Shown piece by piece: positions 53,515 through 62,483 of a DNA stretch of 64,000 nucleotides (the first letter of the stretch is position 1; every line of letters starts with the position of its first letter). The stretch is taken from positions 1 through 64,000 of the forward strand of contig NZ_JAGGPR010000007.1 of the NCBI RefSeq assembly GCF_018613695.1. The letters are read 5' to 3'. The notes below the pieces were generated by a model that worked only from the letters and a program-made list of their open reading frames with translations, was not told where the DNA came from and did not search any database. Both the position numbers and the translations under genes were made by a program. This DNA is from Arthrobacter sp. ISL-95 (GTDB lineage: Bacteria > Actinomycetota > Actinomycetes > Actinomycetales > Micrococcaceae).

Positions 53515-54114
53515 CGGGCAGGCGCTCAGGGAGCAGCGGCAGGCGGTGTCTGGGCAAAAGAAGGAGGCCGTTGGCCAGGCGCTCCTGGCTCTGGCCGGAC
53601 GAGGAGCAACGATCACCATCTCCTCAGTGGCCAGGGAAGCAGCAGTATCCCGGGAATTCATCCATCACCACCCCGAGCTGCACGCCGCCGTCAAAGAGGC
53701 GGCCCACAAAGCCAGGAAGGCATGGAACCACGACCAGGCCACGGATGCAGCCGCCGCCACCCGGGCGCAGCAGCAAACCGCTTGACCTTCGTCGCGGAAA
53801 TTCAACGCCTGCGGGGACGGGCAAAAGAACAACAGAAAACCATCGATGAACTACGCACCCAACGACGCCACTGGCTCGGCGCGCAGTTCCCCGACTCCGG
53901 CCATGTTGACCCCGCAGCCCACACAGAGCTGCGTTCGGCCAACGAACGGCTCACCACCGAAAAAGCCGGACTCATCACCTCCATCAATGAGCTTCGAAGG
54001 AGCATCACAGCCCTTGAACATGACCTCTTGGCTGCCCGCGAAGCATTAGCTCAAGAGCTTGCGGAACCTACTGGGGCGACACTGACACTGACGGCACCGG
54101 ACCAGATCGATTGA
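53501..54114 (+). pseudogene. TnpC-like accessory protein (module 3), frameshifted
   Basis: From GTG 53501 the frame gives a basic N-terminus, the HTH-like ISSVAREAAVSREFIHHH and a helix ending TRAQQQTA, then TGA at 53783. The coiled coil continues in another frame as LTFVAEIQRLRGRAKEQQ to the stop at 54112-54114. Restoring one base near 53780 would give an unbroken protein of about 204 residues. The start overlaps the restored end of tnpB by 14 bp, as in the other modules. Confidence 0.75.
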
Positions 54115-54213
54115 CGCCCGAAAAGCCTCAAGCAGGATCGAGGTCCCTGTGAACGTCTTTTGCCAGGTGTTACGCTCAGGGGAAAATGGCCAGTATTGAA
54201 GGACTTGGGGATC

Positions 54214-55437
54214 ATGAACGCTTTTCGTGTGATTGGGTTGAAATCGGCGATTCTTGCTGCGGTGTTATTAGGTACGGCAGTGGCCGGCGGTGCCCCGGCC
54301 TCCGCAGAGTCGGGGGATTCCGAGCCCACGATGGATGGTATGCCTTACGTAGGTTCGGAACTGACCATCGGGCAGGCCAGCGCGAGCATAGGCTACTGCG
54401 CTCCGGAAGGTACGAGTCCTCAGTTCATTATGGAGTGGCTGAGCAACGGAGTTCCCCTCCCGGCAGAGCGCCAAGGAGAATTCCTGAAACTCCTTCCAGA
54501 AGACCGCGGTAACCGCATCTCGTTCAACGTTCACGGCATGTGCGAAGGGGCAAAGGTCTACCACAGCGCCGAGACCGCCCCCATTGCTGCGTCCACCCGC
54601 GCGTCGGGCTGGACCGGCCGCGGAAACTTCGAGTTGCTGGCCCGAACTGACGACGGCGACCTGGTCCTCTACCCAAGGACGTATGAGTCCCGCTGGGATT
54701 TCTATGACATGGACCGCAACGCACGCCATTACAGCAGCTCATGGGATGAGCCCAGGGTGGTTGGAACGGGTTGGAACATCTTCGACATAGTCTTTTCCCC
54801 CGGTGATTTTGACGGAGACGGGAACAACGACGTCCTGGCCCGGGACACCCGCGGAAACCTTCACCTCTACCCCGGCGACGGCCAAGGGGGCTGGCTTACA
54901 CCCTCCCAAGTCGGCGCGGGCTGGAACATCTTTGATTCCATCGTCGGAGCTGGAGATTTCGATGGTGACGGGAACAACGACGTCCTGGCCCGAGACCCCC
55001 GCGGAAACCTTCACCTCTACCCCGGCGACGGCCAAGGAGGCTGGCTCACCCCCTCACAAGTCGGCTCAGGCTGGCAGATCTTCGACAAGATCATCGCCCC
55101 CGGAGACACGAATGCCGACGGTGGTGTGGACATCTTCGCCCGTGACCACAACGGTGTCCTATACCAGTACCCGGCCGACGGACTCGGCCACTGGAAATCC
55201 CCTTCAATGGTTGGCCCTGGATGGGATGTCATGAGCGAGATCAGCGGAGCTGGCTTATTTAGCCCGGGCCGGGGCAACTACGACGCCACGCGCGGAGCAA
55301 GGAATGATGTCATCGCAGTTGATCAGAAAGGCGATCTCCAGCGTTACGGCGCTGGGGTCTGGGGCGACCCCGACTCGGGGCTTACAGAAAAAGGCCCGAT
55401 CGGCACAGGCTGGAACATCTTCAAACAGCTGATTTGA
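54214..55437 (+). CDS. Secreted FG-GAP (VCBS-like) repeat protein, 407 aa
   Basis: A Sec signal peptide (residues 1-31, cut after ASA) is followed by an N-terminal domain with two cysteines (about 60-115). A seven-bladed-propeller-type region follows, with repeats bearing Ca2+-binding DFDGDGNNDVLARD loops. Two repeats (about 54815-54900 and 54960-55050) are nearly identical at the DNA level, implying recent duplication. Members of this fold bind proteins or glycans on cell surfaces. ATG 54214 follows GGGGATC. It lies between modules 3 and 4 with its own strong terminator and so is a single cargo gene. Confidence 0.88.
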   Translation: MNAFRVIGLKSAILAAVLLGTAVAGGAPASAESGDSEPTMDGMPYVGSELTIGQASASIGYCAPEGTSPQFIMEWLSNGVPLPAERQGEFLKLLPEDRGNRISFNVHGMCEGAKVYHSAETAPIAASTRASGWTGRGNFELLARTDDGDLVLYPRTYESRWDFYDMDRNARHYSSSWDEPRVVGTGWNIFDIVFSPGDFDGDGNNDVLARDTRGNLHLYPGDGQGGWLTPSQVGAGWNIFDSIVGAGDFDGDGNNDVLARDPRGNLHLYPGDGQGGWLTPSQVGSGWQIFDKIIAPGDTNADGGVDIFARDHNGVLYQYPADGLGHWKSPSMVGPGWDVMSEISGAGLFSPGRGNYDATRGARNDVIAVDQKGDLQRYGAGVWGDPDSGLTEKGPIGTGWNIFKQLI

Positions 55438-55472
55438 TCGAATCGACACACTGAAAAATGCATACGCGATCA

Positions 55473-55500
55473 GGGACCCTTCTCCGGTGAGAAGGGTCCC
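55473..55500 (+). terminator. Strong terminator after the FG-GAP gene
   Basis: A perfect 12-bp stem, GGGACCCTTCTC (55473-55484) with GAGAAGGGTCCC (55489-55500), loop CGGT. Confidence 0.85.
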
Positions 55501-55829
55501 TGACCTATATCAAGAACATCGAATCTCTTGTTCAGTCTCAAGCAGGCCAGGGGCATCTGATCGGGTTGGCGCAGGTACAGACTGACAGTTACTGACACAT
55601 GAACAGGGCTCGACGATTCGACCCTGCAGTCGATAACGTCTCCAGGGCTAGATAACGGGCGGTACCTGGAGCTCCAGGGCGGCGGATAGATCGGGGAGCA
55701 CTCTCGTTAACTCTTTGCCCTGCCGGGACCAAAGGGTTGCCCCGTCCAAATTCACGAGGCAAATCGTCCGGCATGTTAACTGCACTTTGAGTTGGTTTGC
55801 TGGTCATTATCAAGGTGGAGGATTACGGC
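55501..55829. other. Intergenic region upstream of recombinase module 4
   Basis: No gene is supported. It should contain the left end of module 4; GTTAACTC near 55708 and GTTAACTG near 55775 are related words. GGTGGAGG at 55816-55823 is the tnpA ribosome binding site. Confidence 0.4.
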
Positions 55830-56990
55830 ATGGAGCAGATTGGTCGGGTCGTGGCATCGGAGCAAGGTCTTCCGTATCGCGTGATGTTCCCGAATTCCGA
55901 GCATTCGGCGGCATCGTCGTTCCTGAGAGACCTGGCTGCCTCTGATTGTTCACCAGCGACGCTGCGCAGCTACGCCTATGACCTACTGCGCTGGTTCAGA
56001 TTCCTTCACGGAAGATTCACGCCTTGGGAGAAAGCCGAACGGCTCGATATCAGAGCCTTGGTGGAGCACATGCAAGCAGCGCCAACGGCGAACTCTCTTC
56101 GCCGGGGACTGGACAGCCACCCAGCGCCTAATTCGGTCACACAGCAGCGAAGCCCCGGAACAGCGTTTTCAGCAAACTCGATCAACCATCAGCTCACCGT
56201 GCTTTCAAGTTTTTACGACTTCGCCATGGAGGTGAACTTGGGGCCTTTGATGAATCCGGTGCCCCGGCAAAGGGGTGTTGGCCCTCGCCCAAGTGCGCAC
56301 CATAATCCCATGGAGCCCTTCCGGCTCTCTCGACGGGGAACGTACCGGCAGCGGGTCACCCGTCCGGCGTGGAGGGGAATCCCGGACGATGCCGTCGGGA
56401 CCATTTTTGCCGGATTGAAGCATCATCGGGATCGTGCGTTGTTATCCTTCTGGCTCAGCAGCGGGGTTCGGGCTGAAGAACTCCTCGGCCTCCGGCACGG
56501 GGACTATGACTTCGGTGAGCACACCTTTGTGGTGACCAGTAAAGGAACCCGGAACCGCGACATGGTCCCCGCCAGCGCGGATGCTTTCGTCTGGCTGGCC
56601 CTGTACATGAGGGAAGGTCAGCCGGCTGCTCCTGGCGACCTCGTCTGGTGGGCCTTCGCCCCGAAGAATCGGCGGCCCTTGACCTACGGGGCGGCTCGAC
56701 GTGTGTTCTCCCGGGCGCAGGAAGCTCTGGGCTCGAATTGGACCCTGCACGATCTCCGGCACACCGCGGCAGAACGGATGATCGCTGACCCGGCGTTCAC
56801 GCTGGTTGATGTCCAAACAGTGCTGCGTCATGCCAGCGTCACCACCACAACTGTCTACACACAGCCGCGGATGGAAGACGTGCTCCAGAAAGTTCTGGAA
56901 CATTACGCCAAGCCGCGGCAGCCGGCCCCGACCATTGAGCCGGAATATGACGGCGACGCAGTCCGCGAGCTGCTGGGGCTGGCCGAATGA
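55830..56990 (+). CDS. Tyrosine recombinase, TnpA-like (module 4), 386 aa
   Basis: I chose ATG 55830 because GGTGGAGG precedes it; an earlier start at 55797 is possible. Catalytic residues: Arg214 (SSGVRAEELLGL), Lys238 (TSKGTRNRD), His307 and Arg310 (LHDLRHTAAER), His334 and Tyr343 (RHASVTTTTVY). It is a close relative of module 1 TnpA, with the same overall layout and GFYDF/SFYDF segment. It overlaps tnpB by four bases. No TnpC follows, as in module 1. Confidence 0.92.
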   Translation: MEQIGRVVASEQGLPYRVMFPNSEHSAASSFLRDLAASDCSPATLRSYAYDLLRWFRFLHGRFTPWEKAERLDIRALVEHMQAAPTANSLRRGLDSHPAPNSVTQQRSPGTAFSANSINHQLTVLSSFYDFAMEVNLGPLMNPVPRQRGVGPRPSAHHNPMEPFRLSRRGTYRQRVTRPAWRGIPDDAVGTIFAGLKHHRDRALLSFWLSSGVRAEELLGLRHGDYDFGEHTFVVTSKGTRNRDMVPASADAFVWLALYMREGQPAAPGDLVWWAFAPKNRRPLTYGAARRVFSRAQEALGSNWTLHDLRHTAAERMIADPAFTLVDVQTVLRHASVTTTTVYTQPRMEDVLQKVLEHYAKPRQPAPTIEPEYDGDAVRELLGLAE

Positions 56991-59458
56991 CGGAGACGGC
57001 AACTGCCCCCAAGTCACCGTCAGGTATCGCAGCCGCCGCAACCTACCGCAGAGGTAGGGAACTTCGTCTTCCGCCGGACAGTGCCCTGACGACTCTTAAC
57101 AGGGCCTGGCCCAGGCAGGCGTTCGACGGCGGCACGCCCGCCCCGGAAGGCCAGGACAAACAGATTCTGCGCCTTCAAAGCCTCGGAGTAGACGAGGCCA
57201 TCGAATGGGCGCGGGAATCGACTCTGAAGTACGGCCTGTCGCCCAAGAGCTCCCGACGGAGGATCGCTGCGGTCAGACACGTTCTCCGTTGGCTGCACAC
57301 ATTTCCCCGCACTACCTGGGAGGAACGCTGGCTGGCCTCCGGCATGGACGAAGCCCCACGGGAAGGACTCAAAGACCTCAGCGGTCGGCTATCTTTAGGC
57401 CATGCGTATCTCAGCTCTGGGGTAAGTGCCCTGGTCCGGGCTCGGCTCGTGCGTCCCTCCTATGAATGGATGTTCTCGTCCAAAAACTGGAATCAAAGCC
57501 GTGGCTCCTTATCCTTCCTCGAGGTAGCCGAACCCTTGGAAACGGCGCGCCTACGTGCTTTGCCCGAGTACCAACGCGGGCACGAACTAACCCGACGGAA
57601 TGCTGAGAATGCCATCGCGAGGATTCTCGTCCGGATGGGCAAGCGAATCGCCCAACTGACCGGCGATGACGTGCTGGCGTATTCGCACATCGCGCGATCC
57701 AGCCGCCATGCCAAGGAACACCTCGCCTGGGAACTGCTCGTGGCTTTGGGACCGCTGTCCGGAGAACCGCCAACCCTCCGCGCCGCATGGCATGCCAGCG
57801 TCGCCTCCCGCCGCCATACCGTCAAAACCCTGGTGGATCGGTATCGCATCCCTGAATCGGGAGTTCGGAGGCTGCTCATCGACTACCTCGAAGAGCTCAA
57901 ACCCAGCATGGACTACGGCTCCCTCGAGGGGATCGCCTACCGGCTGGTCCGCCTGTTCTGGGCCGAAGTCATCGACATCAACCCCGAACAACAGGATTTG
58001 CGCCTGTCTGCAGAGGTCGCCGCCCAGTGGCGTGAACGGGTCCACCGCACCCTTGAGGGTCGGCCACGCGGGGACACCGCTTCAACTTATTTCGCTGTCA
58101 GGGCACTCTACCAGGACATCGCCGAGTGGTCCCATGACCAGCCGGAACGCTGGGCGATCTGGGTCGCACCCACGCCGTTTCCCCGTACCGAATCACGGAG
58201 CGTCTCCAAACAGCGCAACCATGTCCAGGCGCGTATGCAGCAACGCACCCGCTCCCTGACCCCGCTCATGCCCGCCTTCATTCGCTCCGCCGCCGCTCTC
58301 CGCGAACGCGGCGCAAGGCTATTGACTGCCACGACAGCCGCCGCCCACGGTGAAACTTACACGGTCGATGGCGTCACCTACCGCCGGCACGACCCACCCG
58401 ACACCAAACTCTCCAACACGAGAGCCCGCATCTGGGCTCACGTTGTGGCAGCTGAGGCTGGATCCATCCCACCCGCTGCGGTTGGAAAGAGAGCTGACAT
58501 CACGGCCGTCGAAGCCGACGGCTTCTGGGGATGGGCCGTGGCCTCGACCTTTAAGGAAACCGGAATCCGGCTGGAGGAACTTCAAGAGCTGACGCAGCTC
58601 TCTTTGCGGCACTATGTGGCGCCCACTACCAACACGGTCGTTCCCTTGCTGCACATCGTGCCCTCGAAAACCGACCAAGAACGCCTCGTGCCCATGTCAC
58701 CTGAGCTCGTCAAAGTGCTGGTCGACGTGCAGCGGCGCGCCCGCGGAACAGGCCAAACAGTCCCGCTGTCGGTCCGCTACGACACGAACGAAAAGACCTT
58801 CAGCGACCCATTGCCTCACCTGTTTGCGCGGCTGGTCGGACCCACCCAAAATGTTCTTTCCCACACGTACATCAGTCGTGTATTGAACGCCATAGCAACC
58901 CACGCAGCCCTCGAAGATGCCGGAATGCCTGTCACGTTCACCCCGCACGATTTCCGCCGGCTCTTCGCCACCGAACTAGTCGGAACCGGACTTCCGCTGC
59001 ACATCGTCTCTACCCTCCTGGGCCACCTGAGCCTGGAAACGACCCGGGGGTACACGGCAGTTTTCCCGGAACACGTCATTCAAGCACACCGCGCGTTCAT
59101 AGAACGGCGACGCCAAACACGGCCCGACGATGAGCACCGGCCCGCATCGGCAGAAGAATGGAGAGAGTTCGAAGAGCATTTCCTGCTCCGCAGGATTGCC
59201 CTCGGTACGTGTCATCGCCCATATGCCACTCCCTGTGTTCACGAACATGCATGCGTCAAGTGCCGGTTCCTGCAAGTAGATCCAGCACAGACCGGGCGAC
59301 TCGACACCATGACAGAAAATGCCGAGCAACGCCTGATTGAGGCACGTGAACATCAATGGCTGGGGGAAGTCAGTTCCCTGGAAGAAAGTCTCGTTCATCT
59401 CCGACGCCGACGCCAAGAAGCAGCCCGGAATCCGTCAGAACGAGTGGAATGTCCTTAG
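56987..59458 (+). CDS. Tyrosine recombinase, TnpB-like (module 4), 823 aa, intact
   Basis: This is the full-length counterpart of the module 1 TnpB. Catalytic motifs are TGIRLEELQELTQL, HDFRRLFATELV and LGHLSLETTRGYTAVF. A cysteine group (C-HRPYATP-C-VHEHA-C-VK-C) is followed by a C-terminal coiled tail that module 1 lost to a TGA. ATG 56987 overlaps tnpA by four bases. Both genes are uninterrupted, so this module is the best candidate for an active recombinase pair in the window together with module 2. Confidence 0.93.
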   Translation: MTETATAPKSPSGIAAAATYRRGRELRLPPDSALTTLNRAWPRQAFDGGTPAPEGQDKQILRLQSLGVDEAIEWARESTLKYGLSPKSSRRRIAAVRHVLRWLHTFPRTTWEERWLASGMDEAPREGLKDLSGRLSLGHAYLSSGVSALVRARLVRPSYEWMFSSKNWNQSRGSLSFLEVAEPLETARLRALPEYQRGHELTRRNAENAIARILVRMGKRIAQLTGDDVLAYSHIARSSRHAKEHLAWELLVALGPLSGEPPTLRAAWHASVASRRHTVKTLVDRYRIPESGVRRLLIDYLEELKPSMDYGSLEGIAYRLVRLFWAEVIDINPEQQDLRLSAEVAAQWRERVHRTLEGRPRGDTASTYFAVRALYQDIAEWSHDQPERWAIWVAPTPFPRTESRSVSKQRNHVQARMQQRTRSLTPLMPAFIRSAAALRERGARLLTATTAAAHGETYTVDGVTYRRHDPPDTKLSNTRARIWAHVVAAEAGSIPPAAVGKRADITAVEADGFWGWAVASTFKETGIRLEELQELTQLSLRHYVAPTTNTVVPLLHIVPSKTDQERLVPMSPELVKVLVDVQRRARGTGQTVPLSVRYDTNEKTFSDPLPHLFARLVGPTQNVLSHTYISRVLNAIATHAALEDAGMPVTFTPHDFRRLFATELVGTGLPLHIVSTLLGHLSLETTRGYTAVFPEHVIQAHRAFIERRRQTRPDDEHRPASAEEWREFEEHFLLRRIALGTCHRPYATPCVHEHACVKCRFLQVDPAQTGRLDTMTENAEQRLIEAREHQWLGEVSSLEESLVHLRRRRQEAARNPSERVECP

Positions 59459-59566
59459 ACCACCGTCCCTGGGAATGTGGACCAGAGAGAGAGCGGGCTC
59501 TTTCCGGCAGGTGTTCGACATGGCCGCCTCGGCGGCTGACCCGTCACCCGCCCGATGGTGCGCTGT

Positions 59567-59779
59567 TCAGTCGGCGCTGTGTTCCTCCTGATGAGGATTG
59601 TCAGTAGCGTGCTGGCCGCGGGTTTGGGGACCGTTGCGGGCACTGCTGCGATCTGTGCCGGACATGCCCGGTTCGGTCATCTCCTCAGATTCCAGCACGT
59701 CCTCGTCCGGGAAACGCCCCTCGGCAGCGAGTGCAGTGCGGCGGGCCGGGTGCACCCTTCGGAGGGGCCGTGGACTCAC
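59567..59779 (-). CDS. Possible small hydrophilic protein, 70 aa
   Basis: GTG 59779 overlaps the stop of the preceding minus-strand gene by four bases (GTGA), suggesting coupling. The peptide is disordered and hydrophilic (PDEDVLESEEMTEPGMSG, then Gln/His-rich). No family is evident. It could be real but may be a chance frame. Confidence 0.35.
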   Translation of the reverse strand: MSPRPLRRVHPARRTALAAEGRFPDEDVLESEEMTEPGMSGTDRSSARNGPQTRGQHATDNPHQEEHSAD

Positions 59780-60129
59780 GAGTCCAACAGTCCCTTCAGG
59801 ACCTCTGCTTCATCCCACGGCACCAGCAATTGGAGGTCTTTGAGTTCGCCGGAGTGGCTGATCGTCAGGTGCAGTAGCAATCCCGTCGCACTCCCCGATG
59901 CACTTTCTGCGCTGGCGGCAAGCACGCGCCAAGGTACGTCCCCTGACATCAGTACGTTCGCCACGACCGGACCAGATGGCTGGGTCAGATGCTGGAGAAT
60001 CCAGAATTCGCCACCTTCCAACGCTTCTTTGTGCACGCTGCAGATGGGAACCGCTTCTTCCTCCGGGCCTTCAACGAAGAAGATCTCATCCGCTGTTGTC
60101 ATGCAGCGCATTACCGAGCAATCTGCCAT
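59776..60129 (-). CDS. Hypothetical protein, 117 aa
   Basis: The start ATG 60129 follows GGAAATGGAG. The peptide opens MADCSVMRCMTTADE and continues with a short beta-rich domain (EIFFVEGPEEEAVPICSVH, EFWILQHLTQPSG, LLLHLTISHSGELKDLQLLV). Cysteines at about 4, 9 and 33 might bind a metal. It is a single domain of unknown function, found next to the RNase J gene but on the opposite strand. Confidence 0.65.
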   Translation of the reverse strand: MADCSVMRCMTTADEIFFVEGPEEEAVPICSVHKEALEGGEFWILQHLTQPSGPVVANVLMSGDVPWRVLAASAESASGSATGLLLHLTISHSGELKDLQLLVPWDEAEVLKGLLDS

Positions 60130-60512
60130 GGTAAATCTCCATTTCCTTGACGCATTCATGAGGGTTGGTGTCGGCGCGAAACTGCTGCTGTCGCGATTTC
60201 GCACCATCACTGATATCTACCATAACGTCAGGGTAGACTTGGAGATGAGCGGTTCTGGTCCTGCCCGTTCCCCAGATCACTGCCAGGGACATAAGTTCAC
60301 GTGGCTCCAGTCAGTACCACCCGGGCGTTCTGGCGACATCGCTCCGGTTTTCGCGGCAGGCGCTTGTCCCTAGCAGCGCAGCCTGACCCAGGCAGCAGGA
60401 CCCGGCATCGGCGTCATCACGGGCGCTGCCTTAGGCGCGCCGCATGGACTATGACCGCATTTTGAAAGACCTGCGCGGATCCGCCGCGCATCACAAAGAA
60501 AGAAGGAACACC
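60130..60512. other. Intergenic region, nothing convincing
   Basis: This gap holds the divergent upstream regions of the 117-aa and 50-aa genes (AT-rich words near 60196-60230). I find no gene, terminator or repeat that stands out. Confidence 0.4.
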
Positions 60513-60665
60513 ATGTCTGAAAGCCAGACCATTCGCAGGACCGTGACCGTCGAAAACACCGCACATCTGGATGAGGTCACGGTAAATTTTGAAGTAGAGG
60601 TCAACTGCCCGTGTGCTTCGGGGCAGGGCGGATCCTACGTCACCACCGAACCGCCCCGCCGTTGA
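60513..60665 (+). CDS. Small hypothetical protein, 50 aa
   Basis: ATG 60513 follows AAAGAAGGA at good spacing. The peptide MSESQTIRRTVTVEN, then a beta strand pair (EVTVNFEVEVNCPC) with a CPC motif, suggests a tiny metal-binding or disordered protein. It lies 65 bp upstream of ribonuclease J on the same strand and may share its transcript. Confidence 0.55.
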   Translation: MSESQTIRRTVTVENTAHLDEVTVNFEVEVNCPCASGQGGSYVTTEPPRR

Positions 60666-60730
60666 GCACCGCGCCTCGTCGAGTGCGGGCAGCAGCACCA
60701 CCGTCGTCCAGCTAAAGGAAGCAGCACAAC

Positions 60731-62422
60731 ATGAACCATGCCCACATCGAACACACGACGCCACCAAAATTGGCGCCCGGCGCCCTGCGCGTCGTGGCCC
60801 TGGGAGGCATCGGGGAGATCGGCAGGAACATGACCGTCTTCGAATACGACGGCAAGCTGCTCATCATCGATTGCGGGGTGCTGTTCCCGGAGGGCCATCA
60901 ACCAGGGGTGAACCTCATCCTCCCTGATTTTTCGGCCATCCGGGACCGTCTTCACGACGTGGTCGCCGTGGTGCTCACACACGGGCACGAGGACCACATC
61001 GGTGGCGTGCCGTACCTGCTCCGGGAACGGCCTGATATTCCCGTGGTCGGTTCCAAACTGACCGTGGCCTTCATTGAAGCCAAGCTCAAGGAACACCGGA
61101 TCACTCCGAAGACCATTCAAGTTGCCGAAGGGCAAACTCTCACCTTTGGCCCGTTTGATCTGGAGTTCCTCGCGGTGAACCACTCGATCCCCGATGGGCT
61201 CGCGATCGCGGTCCGGACCGGGGCAGGGCTGGTCCTGCACACCGGGGACTTCAAAATGGACCAGTTCCCGTTGGACCGGCGCATCACCGACCTGGCCGGG
61301 TTCGCCCGGCTCGGAACCGAAGGCGTGGACCTGTTCCTGGTCGATTCGACCAACGCCGACGTCCCTGGGTTCACCACCTCGGAGAAAGACCTGGCCCCGG
61401 CCATTGACACAGTATTCCGGACCGCGCCGCGCCGGATTATCGTCTCCAGCTTCGCCAGCCACGTCCACCGCATCCAACAGGTCATCGACGCCGCGCACCG
61501 CCACAAACGCAAAGTCGCCTTCGTGGGCCGGTCCATGGTCCGCAACATGACCATCGCCCAGAACCTCGGCTACCTCACCATCCCACGCAACACCCTGGTG
61601 GACTTCCGCCGCCTGCAGAAAAGCGATGACCCCAAAGTCGTCCTGATCTGCACCGGCTCCCAGGGCGAACCCTTGGCCGCCCTGTCCCGGATGGCCAACA
61701 AGGACCACGCGATCAGCATCGCCGAAGGCGACACCGTCCTGCTGGCCAGCTCCCTGATCCCGGGCAACGAAAACGCCATCTACGGGGTTATTAACGCCCT
61801 CACCCAGCTCGGGGCGAACGTCGTGCATAAGGGCAACGCGAAAGTGCACGTCTCAGGCCACGCCAGCGCCGGAGAACTTGCGTACTGCTACAACCTGGTC
61901 AAACCACGCAACGTCATGCCCGTGCACGGTGAATGGCGCCATCTGGTCGCCAACGCCGCCGTAGCCGAAAGCACCGGAATAGACCCCGCCCGCATCGTCC
62001 TGGCCGAAGACGGCGTCACCGTGGACCTGCACAAGGGCAAGGCAACGATTTCCGGGAGGGTCACCGCAGGGCTGGTCTTCGTTGATGGTGACAACGTCGG
62101 CGGCACCACCGAAGACACCCTGCGTGAGCGCCGGCAACTGGCCGAGGAAGGATCCGTGACGGTCTTGGCCATCCTCGACGCGGCCTCAAACGAATTGGCC
62201 GAGCCGGCGGAGTTCTTCACCCGTGGTTTCGCCTGCACCGAGGCGGACCTGGACAAGGCCGCCGCTGCTGTGGCCAAGGCGATCGGGCAGGCAGCGCAGT
62301 CCCGCAGCGGCCGCGGAGCGTCCACGGACCCGGAGGAAGTGATCGAGAAGGCGACCGCTGACTGGATGCGCCGGTACTACAACCGGGCACCGGTAGTGAC
62401 GGCGATCGTCGTGGACGCCTGA
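60731..62422 (+). CDS. rnj: Ribonuclease J (metallo-beta-lactamase/beta-CASP), 563 aa
   Basis: RNase J degrades and matures RNA with 5'-exo and endonuclease activity. The metal-binding motif LTHGHEDHIGG is at residues 82-92. Further ligands are in HTGDFKMD and the beta-CASP region (FASHVHRIQQVID, SGHASAGEL, NVMPVHGEWRHL). The C-terminal ~110 residues form the usual small dimerisation/RNA-binding domain. Length matches the family. It sits in an accessory setting, so it may be a second copy in this genome (cannot be checked here). Confidence 0.94.
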   Translation: MNHAHIEHTTPPKLAPGALRVVALGGIGEIGRNMTVFEYDGKLLIIDCGVLFPEGHQPGVNLILPDFSAIRDRLHDVVAVVLTHGHEDHIGGVPYLLRERPDIPVVGSKLTVAFIEAKLKEHRITPKTIQVAEGQTLTFGPFDLEFLAVNHSIPDGLAIAVRTGAGLVLHTGDFKMDQFPLDRRITDLAGFARLGTEGVDLFLVDSTNADVPGFTTSEKDLAPAIDTVFRTAPRRIIVSSFASHVHRIQQVIDAAHRHKRKVAFVGRSMVRNMTIAQNLGYLTIPRNTLVDFRRLQKSDDPKVVLICTGSQGEPLAALSRMANKDHAISIAEGDTVLLASSLIPGNENAIYGVINALTQLGANVVHKGNAKVHVSGHASAGELAYCYNLVKPRNVMPVHGEWRHLVANAAVAESTGIDPARIVLAEDGVTVDLHKGKATISGRVTAGLVFVDGDNVGGTTEDTLRERRQLAEEGSVTVLAILDAASNELAEPAEFFTRGFACTEADLDKAAAAVAKAIGQAAQSRSGRGASTDPEEVIEKATADWMRRYYNRAPVVTAIVVDA

Positions 62423-62448
62423 ACAGGCCTGGCAGCATGATGCAACGG

Positions 62449-62479
62449 CCCGGATCCGCCCCGTCGGGGCAGGTCCGGG
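62449..62479. terminator. Bidirectional hairpin between convergent rnj and MFS genes
   Basis: CCCGGA (62449-62454) pairs with TCCGGG (62474-62479) and, inside, GCCCC (62458-62462) pairs with GGGGC (62466-62470). It lies in the 61-bp gap between two convergent genes. Confidence 0.7.
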
Positions 62480-62483
62480 GCGT

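Noticed and set aside
50991..53849. A 952-residue TnpB
   Set aside because: The last ~150 residues are Arg/Pro-rich low complexity over tnpC; the normal TnpB tail is found in the next frame after one-base removal.
59555..60373. A 272-codon plus-strand frame
   Set aside because: It is antisense to the 117-aa gene, which has a better start, ribosome binding site and composition.
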